A DNA stretch of 64,000 nt from Leucobacter edaphi (GTDB taxonomy: Bacteria > Actinomycetota > Actinomycetes > Actinomycetales > Microbacteriaceae), in the NCBI RefSeq assembly GCF_016522535.1, contig NZ_JAEHOI010000005.1:1-64000 (forward strand), written 5' to 3'. Below, piece by piece: positions 38,230 through 44,898 of the stretch. The notes beneath the pieces are model-generated. The model saw only the letters and a program-made list of their open reading frames with translations, did not search any database and was not told the origin of the DNA. The position numbers and the translations under genes are program-made. Every line of letters starts with the position of its first letter. Positions within the stretch are counted from its first letter, which is position 1.

Positions 38230-39337
38230 ACTCACCCCTGACGATGCCGTCGCCGCCGTGCGCGGAGGCGGGATCCTCGCCTGCGGCGGCGGCGGCTGGA
38301 AGCATCACGGCGAGCTCATGGGCTCCCTCGCGACGAGCCTGGAACGCCCGATCCTGGCCTCGATCGACGAGCTTCCCGAGGACACGTGGGTCGCAACCGT
38401 CACCGCGATCGGCGCGCCCGCTGCGAAGAACTGGGAGATTCGTCCGGTCGATTACGTGCACGCCCTCCAGGAGCTGACCCGCCGCAGCGAGGCCCCGATC
38501 AGCGCGGTGATGACGGCGCAAAACGGGTATTCGACGACGCTGAACGGGTGGATCCAGTCGAGCGTGCTCGGCGTGACCGTGCTCGATGCCGCGGGCGACG
38601 TGCGCGCGCACCCCACCGGCAAGCTCGGCTCTCTCGGCCTCGAGGAGCGGGCCGGCTACGTCTCGACGCAGGTCGTAAGCGGCGGAAACCGGGAGCTGAA
38701 CGGCCACTTCCTCTCCATCAACGAGGGCAGGATCAACACCTGCGACGACGTGCTTCGCGACATCTCGGTGCGCACGGGCGGCTTCATCGCCGCCGCGCGC
38801 AACCCCGTTGAGCTCGCCTGGGTCCGCGACACCGCGGCCCACGGGGCCATTTCGCTCGCGATCGACCTCGGACACGAGATGAGCGCGGCCGGCGCGGGAG
38901 ATGACCTGATCAGCGCTGTGGCGCGCCGCCTCGGAGGCACGGTGATCGACCGCGGACCGCTCGGGATCGAGCGCGGCACCGAGACTCTCGGCGGCTGGGA
39001 TCGCGGCGTCTTCCGCGTGGGCGACCACACGATCCCGTTCCTCAACGAGTACATGGCCGTCGACTGTGAGGGGGAACGCGTGGCGAGCTACCCCGACACG
39101 ATCGTCCTCATCGACACCGAGCTCGGCGAGGGCCTCGCTGTGAAGGACGCGGGAGCGGGCGGCCGCGATACGGCGCTCATCGTCGTTCCGGCGGGCGCGC
39201 TCCCCGTCTCAGCCTCCGCGATCGACCGCACGGGGCTCGCCGAGTGCGAGGCCATCATGGGGATCCCGTTCCTCGAATTCCTCGACCCGGATCTGCGCGG
39301 CGGATCCGGCGCTTACGCCTCGCAGCTTTCAACCTGA
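38222..39337 (+). CDS. DUF917 domain protein
   Basis: This 371-residue cytoplasmic protein belongs to the DUF917 family, often found beside hydantoinase and permease genes. Typical features are GGILACGGGG near 15-24, VTAIGAP near 60-66, TAQNGYSTTLNGW and the C-terminal GLAECEAIMGIPFLEFLDP (about 340-358). GTG 38222 follows AAAGGAG and overlaps the urocanase-like stop by 8 bases. In the proposed pathway it would act after the hydratase, on the imidazolone or thiohydantoin propionate (desulfhydration or ring processing); I recall DUF917 proteins being linked to ergothioneine breakdown but cannot verify that here. A decayed copy of its 3' end exists near 47700-47925. Confidence 0.82.
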   Translation: MRELTPDDAVAAVRGGGILACGGGGWKHHGELMGSLATSLERPILASIDELPEDTWVATVTAIGAPAAKNWEIRPVDYVHALQELTRRSEAPISAVMTAQNGYSTTLNGWIQSSVLGVTVLDAAGDVRAHPTGKLGSLGLEERAGYVSTQVVSGGNRELNGHFLSINEGRINTCDDVLRDISVRTGGFIAAARNPVELAWVRDTAAHGAISLAIDLGHEMSAAGAGDDLISAVARRLGGTVIDRGPLGIERGTETLGGWDRGVFRVGDHTIPFLNEYMAVDCEGERVASYPDTIVLIDTELGEGLAVKDAGAGGRDTALIVVPAGALPVSASAIDRTGLAECEAIMGIPFLEFLDPDLRGGSGAYASQLST

Positions 39338-39386
39338 CTCACCCACCCCAACCTGCACCACACCACCCCCCCCCTAGGAGTGCACC

Positions 39387-40313
39387 ATGAAGATCGCCCG
39401 TCCCCGTACCGCAATCACCCTCTCCGCCCTGGCCATGGGAGCGCTCCTGCTCACCGCGTGCTCGAACCCGACGGACGCCAGAACTCCGGGCGAGGGGGCC
39501 GATCAGAAGATCGTCGTGTCCTCCGCGAACTTCGTCACCTCGGAGGTGGTCGGCAACGTTTACGCTGAGGCGCTCAGGGCGGCAGAGGTTCCGGTCGAGA
39601 CCAGGTTCAATGTCGGATCGCGCGAGGCCTATGTGCCCGCGCTCAAGGACGGCTCGATCGATCTGATCCCCGATTTCACCGGGAATCTCCTACTCTTCCT
39701 CGACAAGGACGCAAAGGTTTCGTCGACGGAAGAGATCAACACGCAGCTCGCAGCGGCGCTCGAGAAGGACGGCCTCGAGCCGCTCGACCCGGCACCGGCC
39801 GAGGACAAGGACGCGCTCGTGGTCACCGAAAAGCGGGCGAAGGAGTGGAAGCTCAGGTCGATCTCGGACCTCGCCGCGCACAATTCCGAGCTCCGGATCG
39901 CGAGCGCGCCGGAGTTCAAGGAGAGGCCCGTTGGCCTTCCCGGGCTCGCCGAACACTACGGGGTCGTCCCGAAGCAGTTCGTCGCGATCTCGGACGGCGG
40001 CGGACCCGCGACGTTGAAAGCCCTGCTCGACGGCAACGTCGACGCGGCAAACATCTACACCGCGAGCGCGAGCATCCCCGCAAACCACCTCGTGATCCTC
40101 GAGGACCCCAAGTTCAACTTCCCCAGCCAGAACGTTGTCCCCGTGATCAACAAGAAAAAGGCCAGCCCGCACGTGAAAAGCGTGCTCAATGAGGTCTCCA
40201 AGCGGCTCACGACGACCGAGCTGATCGCGTTGAACGAGCTGGTCACCGGCACGAAGAAGCTCGAGCCAACGGCCGCAGCGAAGCAGTGGCTCGAGAGCCA
40301 GGGCCTCGGCTGA
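39387..40313 (+). CDS. Quaternary-amine ABC transporter substrate-binding lipoprotein (copy 1)
   Basis: This 308-residue extracytoplasmic lipoprotein has signal peptide ITLSALAMGALLLTAC with lipobox LLTAC (lipidated Cys25). The mature part is an OpuAC/OsmF-type binding protein: IVVSSANFVTSEVVGNVYAEAL near 42-63, FNVGSREAYVPALKDGSIDLIPDFTGN (about 72-98), ISDGGGPATLKALLDGNVDAANIYT (about 206-230). This family binds glycine betaine, choline, carnitine and related compounds, and includes ergothioneine binders. AGGAG precedes ATG 39387. The gene sits between DUF917 and the lyase, ahead of its own ATPase and permeases. A close paralogue lies at 48090-49043. Confidence 0.9.
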   Translation: MKIARPRTAITLSALAMGALLLTACSNPTDARTPGEGADQKIVVSSANFVTSEVVGNVYAEALRAAEVPVETRFNVGSREAYVPALKDGSIDLIPDFTGNLLLFLDKDAKVSSTEEINTQLAAALEKDGLEPLDPAPAEDKDALVVTEKRAKEWKLRSISDLAAHNSELRIASAPEFKERPVGLPGLAEHYGVVPKQFVAISDGGGPATLKALLDGNVDAANIYTASASIPANHLVILEDPKFNFPSQNVVPVINKKKASPHVKSVLNEVSKRLTTTELIALNELVTGTKKLEPTAAAKQWLESQGLG

Positions 40314-40334
40314 CCCGCTGACCCGCGGTACCGG

Positions 40335-40379
40335 CGAAACGCCGAAACGCGAAGCACCGAAACGCGAAGCACCGAAACG
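40335..40379. repeat. 15-bp tandem repeat between binding protein and lyase genes
   Basis: The unit CGAAACGCGAAGCAC occurs from 40343 in two full copies and a partial third, preceded by a partial CGAAACGC at 40335. It lies in the 156-bp gap before the lyase gene. Its role is unknown; it could be slippage-prone or structured spacer. Confidence 0.7.
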
Positions 40380-40469
40380 TCGCGCCGCAGAGCCACTCGC
40401 ACCCAGAGCCCGCCTGCGACGCGCCACGCACCGCCCCCACTCCCGGGCGAGAACAGAGAGAGAGCACGC

Positions 40470-42083
40470 ATGCTGACGCAGGAATACACCCTGCACCTGG
40501 GCGCCACTCGGGTGACGCCCGATGAGGTTGCGCGGGTGAGCCGGGGTGAGGCACCGGTCCGCCTCGACGAGACAGCCCACCGCCGGATCGACGCGGCGCG
40601 GGCCGTCGTCGCGGGACTCATCGCCAGGGGCACGCCGGCATACGGCGTGACACGAGGCCTCGGACCACTGCAAGATCAGCCGATTCCCCCGGAGCTGCAG
40701 CGCGATTTCCAGACCTTCGTGTTCGCCTCCCACCACGCGGGATGCGGGGAGAACCTCAGCCGTGCAGAGGCCAGATCGGTCATGATCGCCCGGCTCGCCG
40801 TCATGGCCCAGGGCAACTCGGGCGGCAGCCGGGAGCTCATCACGGGCCTCGCCGAGCTCGTCTCGCGAGGCGTCACCCCGGCGATCCCCGTCGCGGGCAG
40901 CGTCGGATCCGCCGATCTCGCCCCCCTCGCCGCCGTCGGCACGGTGCTCGTGGGGCGGGGACGCGCGCTCGGGCGGGACGGCACGCCCATCCCGGGAGAT
41001 GAGGCGCTCCGCGCCGCAGGAATCGAGCCGGTGAGCCTGCAGGCGAAAGACGGCCACGCCCTCGTCGTCGCGAACGCGGGCGCGGTCGGGATCGGCTGCC
41101 TGGCGCTCGTGGACCTCGAGCGGCTCGCGAGGATCGCGGATCTCGCCGCGGTGCACTCCGTCGAGGCGCTCAGCTGCAACACCGACGTGTTCGATGACGC
41201 CGCGCTCTCGGCGCGCCCGCACCCCGGCCAGGTCCGTTCCGGCGCGCGGCTCAGGCGCCTCCTCGCGGGGGGCGCGCTCTCCTCCGGCGAGGTGCGCCCG
41301 GCTCGCCTGCAGGACCCGCTGTCCTTCCGCACCATCCCCCAGGTCCACGGCGTGATCCTCGAGCAGGCCGCCCACCTGCGAGAAGTCCTCGACATCGAGC
41401 TGAACTCGATGCCGGAGAACCCCTTCATCGACGAGTCCTCGGGCACCCTGATCGCCAACGGGAATTTCTCGGCTCTGCGGCTCGCCCTGTCGCTCGATCA
41501 GTGCCGGATCGCACTCGCGCACCTCGGGCTCCTCGCCGAGCGCCGCATCGCGGTCCTGATCGGGCGCCTGCGCGCCGATCGGCCGCTCTCCGAACAGCTC
41601 GTCGCGTTCGCGAGCGGCTCGGCGCCCGTCGTCCCGCCCATCCTCGCGAACGTCGCCGCCTCGATCTCCGCTCGCCTGCAGCATCTCGCCGCGCCGTTCT
41701 CGATCCTGCCGTCGATCGTTGGCGACGGGATCGAAGACCACAACTCTCAGGCCTACTCGGCCGCGCTCGCCCTGCGCGACGCGATCGAGCTCGCCGAGCA
41801 GCTGTTCACGATCGAGGCGCTCGCCGCGAGCGGGGTCTCCGCGAGCGAACCCGAGACGCACGCGCGCCGGCGGGGCCCAGGCCTCGCACCGTTCGCGGCA
41901 CTCGCCTCCCGGATCCTCGAGTCCTACGAGCCCACCGGCGGCACCCAGGCCCAACTCACCGCGATGCGCTGCGCGCTCCACAAGAACTCCAGGTGCAAGG
42001 CCAAATCAGCCGGCCCAGTCGGCCTCGGTGCCGACACCGTCTCCCCGCCGGCACACACCGACCCCGAACGGGTGCTCACGTGA
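40470..42083 (+). CDS. HAL-family lyase without MIO triad, proposed ergothionase
   Basis: This 537-residue cytoplasmic protein is of the histidine/aromatic ammonia-lyase superfamily. Conserved features are AYGVTRGLG (57-65; HAL has YGINTGFG), SHHAGCGENLS (88-98), QDPLSFRTIPQVHG and IANGNFSALRLALS. The segment that normally carries Ala-Ser-Gly, cyclised to MIO, reads GSVGSADLAPL at 143-153 instead of GSVGASGDLAPL: one residue is missing and the Ser-Gly pair is gone. A classical ammonia lyase is therefore unlikely. A betaine lyase releasing trimethylamine, a better leaving group, fits (ergothionase is an MIO-independent HAL homologue as I recall). It overlaps the ATPase gene by 4 bases (GTGA), so lyase and importer are co-expressed. 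Confidence 0.85.
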   Translation: MLTQEYTLHLGATRVTPDEVARVSRGEAPVRLDETAHRRIDAARAVVAGLIARGTPAYGVTRGLGPLQDQPIPPELQRDFQTFVFASHHAGCGENLSRAEARSVMIARLAVMAQGNSGGSRELITGLAELVSRGVTPAIPVAGSVGSADLAPLAAVGTVLVGRGRALGRDGTPIPGDEALRAAGIEPVSLQAKDGHALVVANAGAVGIGCLALVDLERLARIADLAAVHSVEALSCNTDVFDDAALSARPHPGQVRSGARLRRLLAGGALSSGEVRPARLQDPLSFRTIPQVHGVILEQAAHLREVLDIELNSMPENPFIDESSGTLIANGNFSALRLALSLDQCRIALAHLGLLAERRIAVLIGRLRADRPLSEQLVAFASGSAPVVPPILANVAASISARLQHLAAPFSILPSIVGDGIEDHNSQAYSAALALRDAIELAEQLFTIEALAASGVSASEPETHARRRGPGLAPFAALASRILESYEPTGGTQAQLTAMRCALHKNSRCKAKSAGPVGLGADTVSPPAHTDPERVLT

Positions 42084-43135
42084 TCACGTTCGAGAACGCG
42101 ACGAAAGTCTTCGCGGACGGGACGACCGCGGTCGAGGGCCTGTCGCTCAAGGTCGAAGCGGGCACGCTCACCGTGTTCGTCGGCCCCAGCGGCTGCGGCA
42201 AGACGACATCGATGCGCATGGTGAACAAAATGGTCGCCCCGACGAGCGGCCGGATCCTCGTCGGAGGGCGCGACATCGCCGGGCTCCCCGCGGTGCCGCA
42301 CCGGCTCGGGATCGGCTACGTCATCCAGCACGGCGGCCTCCTCCCCCACCGGACGGTGCTCGACAACGTCGCCCAGGTGCTGCGCCTGCGCGGCCTCCGC
42401 AAGCGCGTGGCCCGTGCCCGCGCGCACGAGGCGATCGAGCGGGTGCGCCTGCGCCCGGAACTCATCGACCGCTACCCGGCCCAGCTCTCTGGCGGGCAGC
42501 AACAGCGGGTCGGGGTGGCGCGGGCGCTCGCCGCCGATCCCCCGATTCTCCTGATGGACGAGCCGTTCAGCGCCGTCGACCCCGTGGTGCGCGAGGAGTT
42601 GCAGCTCGAGATGCTCCGCATCCAGAGCGAACTCCGGAAGACGATCATCCTCGTCACCCACGATATCGACGAGGCGCTGCGTCTCGGGGACCGGATCGCG
42701 GTGTTCGCCCCGGGCGGCGCGGTCCAGCAGTACGCCGATCCCGAGACGGTCCTGACGCGCCCCGCGAACGCGCACGTTCACGCGCTCGTAGGCCGCGATC
42801 AGGGGTATCGTTCGCTCGCCTTCGCCAGCGCCGACGCAATCCCCACGCTCCCCCTCGGCCCCGTTCTCGCGGGAAGAATCCGCGTCGGGGAGGCCTGGGA
42901 GCTCGAGGTGGACGAAAACGGCCGCGCCTCGGCATGGATCGATCGGCGGGGCGCGAGACGCGCGCCCGGGTCCCAGGTGCCACCCGGCGGCAGCCTCCGC
43001 GCGGCACTCGAGGCGATCCTCACGTCCCCCGCTCCGTACGGCATCCGAGGTGATGGATCCGGGCGCCCCACGGCCCTCATCGAGGCCGCGGACGTGTATC
43101 GCGCTCTCGCGCTCCGCAACGGTTCCTTGCGATGA
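42080..43135 (+). CDS. Quaternary-amine ABC transporter ATPase (copy 1)
   Basis: This 351-residue cytoplasmic ATPase is of the OpuCA/ProV type. Walker A is GPSGCGKTT (about 35-43), the signature LSGGQQQRVGVARAL is near 138-152, Walker B is ILLMDEPFSAVDP (about 157-169), and VTHDIDEALRLGDRI follows. A C-terminal region (about 235-351) holds a degenerate regulatory domain in the place of CBS pairs. GTG 42080 overlaps the lyase stop. The next gene starts within its stop (ATGA). It energises import together with the two permeases and the lipoprotein at 39387. Closely similar to the protein at 49148. Confidence 0.92.
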   Translation: MITFENATKVFADGTTAVEGLSLKVEAGTLTVFVGPSGCGKTTSMRMVNKMVAPTSGRILVGGRDIAGLPAVPHRLGIGYVIQHGGLLPHRTVLDNVAQVLRLRGLRKRVARARAHEAIERVRLRPELIDRYPAQLSGGQQQRVGVARALAADPPILLMDEPFSAVDPVVREELQLEMLRIQSELRKTIILVTHDIDEALRLGDRIAVFAPGGAVQQYADPETVLTRPANAHVHALVGRDQGYRSLAFASADAIPTLPLGPVLAGRIRVGEAWELEVDENGRASAWIDRRGARRAPGSQVPPGGSLRAALEAILTSPAPYGIRGDGSGRPTALIEAADVYRALALRNGSLR

Positions 43136-43794
43136 ACTGGGCCATCGACAACGTCGAACAGCTGCTCGGGATCGTGGCGCAGCACGCCGTCCTCGCCGTC
43201 GCCCCCACCGCGATCGGGCTGGCGCTCGCAATCCCGCTCGGAATGATCCTGCACCGGACCCGCACCGCGCGCGCCGTCGCGGTTGTGGCCAGCGGCATCG
43301 TCTTCACCGTGCCCTCGCTCGCGCTCTTCGTCGTGATTCCATCGCTGATCGGCACACGGATCCTCGATCCCGTGAACGTGGTCGTCGCACTTTCCCTCTA
43401 CTCGGTCGCCCTGCTCCTCCGTTCGGTTCTGGAAGCCCTCGACGCGATCGACCCCGCCGTGCTCGACGCGGCGGAGGCGATCGGGACCTCGCGGACGCGA
43501 CGAGCGCTCGGCACCGAGCTCCCGCTCGCGATCCCCGTTCTCGCGGCGGGAGCGCGGGTCGTCGCGGTGACGAATGTCTCGCTCGTCTCGGTCGGCGCCG
43601 TGATCGGGGTCGGGGGACTCGGTCAGCTCTTCACCGCCGGGTTCCAGCGCAACGCGCCCGAGCAGATCGCCGTCGGAATCCTTGCGACGCTCGCGCTTGC
43701 GTTCCTGATCGACCGCGCGCTCGGAATCTCGGCACGGGCCCTCACCCCCTGGCTGCGCGTTCCTCCCGTTCAGGAGGCCGAGCGTGCTGGCTGA
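43132..43794 (+). CDS. Quaternary-amine ABC transporter permease (copy 1, OpuCB-like)
   Basis: This 220-residue inner-membrane permease has five to six hydrophobic segments and the EAA-type cytoplasmic loop DAAEAIGTSRTRRALGTELPLAIP (about 113-136), followed by VTNVSLVSVGAVIGVGGLGQLF. The family is OpuCB/ProW-like (binding-protein-dependent transport inner-membrane component). ATG overlaps the ATPase stop by 4 bases, and its own end overlaps the second permease by 11 bases. Confidence 0.92.
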   Translation: MNWAIDNVEQLLGIVAQHAVLAVAPTAIGLALAIPLGMILHRTRTARAVAVVASGIVFTVPSLALFVVIPSLIGTRILDPVNVVVALSLYSVALLLRSVLEALDAIDPAVLDAAEAIGTSRTRRALGTELPLAIPVLAAGARVVAVTNVSLVSVGAVIGVGGLGQLFTAGFQRNAPEQIAVGILATLALAFLIDRALGISARALTPWLRVPPVQEAERAG

Positions 43795-44452
43795 CGCGCT
43801 GCGATTCCTCACGGACGGCACACACTGGTCGGGGCCGGACGGCATTCCCGTGCGCCTCGCCGAGCACCTCGGCCTTTCGGCGCTCGCGATCCTCATCGGG
43901 GCCTGCGTCGCGATCCCGATCGGGGTGCTGATCGGGCACACCCGACGCGGGATCGCGCTCGCCGTCGGCGCGATCAACGTGCTCCGCGCGCTCCCGAGCC
44001 TCGGGCTGCTCACCCTCCTCGCGCTGCTGCTCGGCCTCGGACTGCTGCCACCACTCGCGACGCTCGTTGCGCTCGCGATCCCGCCCCTGCTCGCGGGCAG
44101 CTACTCGGGCATCGCGAACATCACGGCGGCGACCGTCGACGCTGCCCGCGCGATGGGGATGACGGAGTGGCAGATTGTCGCCAGGGTCGAGGGCCCGCTC
44201 GCCGCACCGCTCATCCTGACCGGGCTCCGCAACGCGGCGCTCCAGGTGATCGCTACCGCGACCATCGCCGCCTACGTGAACGAGGGCGGGATCGGGCGAT
44301 TCATCTTCGACGGCCTCGCGCTCCACGACTACGGCCGCATGCTCGTGGGGGCCGCGCTCGTGACCGCTCTCGCGCTCGCGGTGGACGGATGCCTCGCCCT
44401 GATCGAGAAGTTCGCTGAATTCCCCGGTGTCAGGGGTAGGGTCACCGCATGA
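43784..44452 (+). CDS. Quaternary-amine ABC transporter permease (copy 1, OpuCD-like)
   Basis: This 222-residue inner-membrane permease completes a heterodimeric transmembrane domain with the preceding gene. It has the EAA-type loop DAARAMGMTEWQIVARVEGPLAAP (about 115-138), then VIATATIAAYVNEGGIGRFIFDGLA. GTG 43784 lies within the upstream gene. The stop overlaps the start of a small membrane protein gene (ATGA). Confidence 0.92.
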   Translation: MLADALRFLTDGTHWSGPDGIPVRLAEHLGLSALAILIGACVAIPIGVLIGHTRRGIALAVGAINVLRALPSLGLLTLLALLLGLGLLPPLATLVALAIPPLLAGSYSGIANITAATVDAARAMGMTEWQIVARVEGPLAAPLILTGLRNAALQVIATATIAAYVNEGGIGRFIFDGLALHDYGRMLVGAALVTALALAVDGCLALIEKFAEFPGVRGRVTA

Positions 44453-44748
44453 CCCAGAACGAGCTCATCACCGTCGTCGCCCTTGCCGCGTTCGCGATGC
44501 TGCTCCTGTCGGTGTGGCAGTTCGACCGGCGTCGACGCCGTCAAGAGTCTCAGGGAGCAGGTGGATCTGGTGGATCGGCCGCCGCGGGGATCTTCGGGAG
44601 CTGTGACGAGGTATTCCATCCGGAAGGGGCGCGGGCCTCGGAGATTCGCGAGATCCAGCGGGAGCTCCCCGCTGAGGCAGCAGTTCCCGGCGATCCGATC
44701 CGACCTGACCGTCCGCTCACCATCACGCTTCCGCCGCCGACGGAATAG
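44449..44748 (+). CDS. Small membrane protein at the end of the importer operon
   Basis: This 99-residue protein has one N-terminal hydrophobic helix (ITVVALAAFAMLLLSVWQF, about 7-25), an Arg cluster (RRRRR) that would anchor it with the tail in the cytoplasm, and a Gly/Ser linker followed by a Glu/Pro-rich tail with one Cys. No family is recognised. The 4-base overlap with the permease stop argues that it is translated. There is no equivalent after the second permease pair at 51649. It could be an accessory factor of this importer or an unrelated passenger. Confidence 0.62.
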   Translation: MTQNELITVVALAAFAMLLLSVWQFDRRRRRQESQGAGGSGGSAAAGIFGSCDEVFHPEGARASEIREIQRELPAEAAVPGDPIRPDRPLTITLPPPTE

Positions 44749-44790
44749 CACCCAACCGAGACCAAGAATCGCAGCGCCGAACCGCGCGCG

Positions 44791-44843
44791 AACGCAACGA
44801 TCCCTCCCGCCGAAACCGGTTCGGCGGGAGGGATCGTTGCGTT
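44791..44843. terminator. 24-bp perfect hairpin between importer operon and surface-protein gene
   Basis: Positions 44791-44814 pair perfectly with 44820-44843 around the loop ACCGG. It separates convergent genes and should terminate both transcripts. The stem is unusually long. A comparable 20-bp hairpin occupies the matching place in the duplicated unit (51775-51819). Confidence 0.9.
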
Positions 44844-44898
44844 GAGCAGGTGATGCGGGCCCCGGATTCGACATCCGTCGGCCCGCACCACTCAGGCC

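Noticed and set aside
36310-38235. Long minus-strand open frame antisense to the urocanase-like gene
   Set aside because: It is a third-position GC shadow. Its translation is Arg/Gly/Ala-rich without domain signatures, while the plus strand has clear family motifs.
40335-40379. CRISPR-like array
   Set aside because: The 15-bp units are directly adjacent with no spacers, and no cas genes are present. It is a simple tandem repeat.
36367-42083. Reading the locus as an ordinary histidine utilisation (hut) operon
   Set aside because: The lyase lacks the MIO triad, no imidazolonepropionase or formiminoglutamase gene is present, the importer is of the betaine family, and the urocanase loop is altered. 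Not excluded formally, so stated as the alternative.
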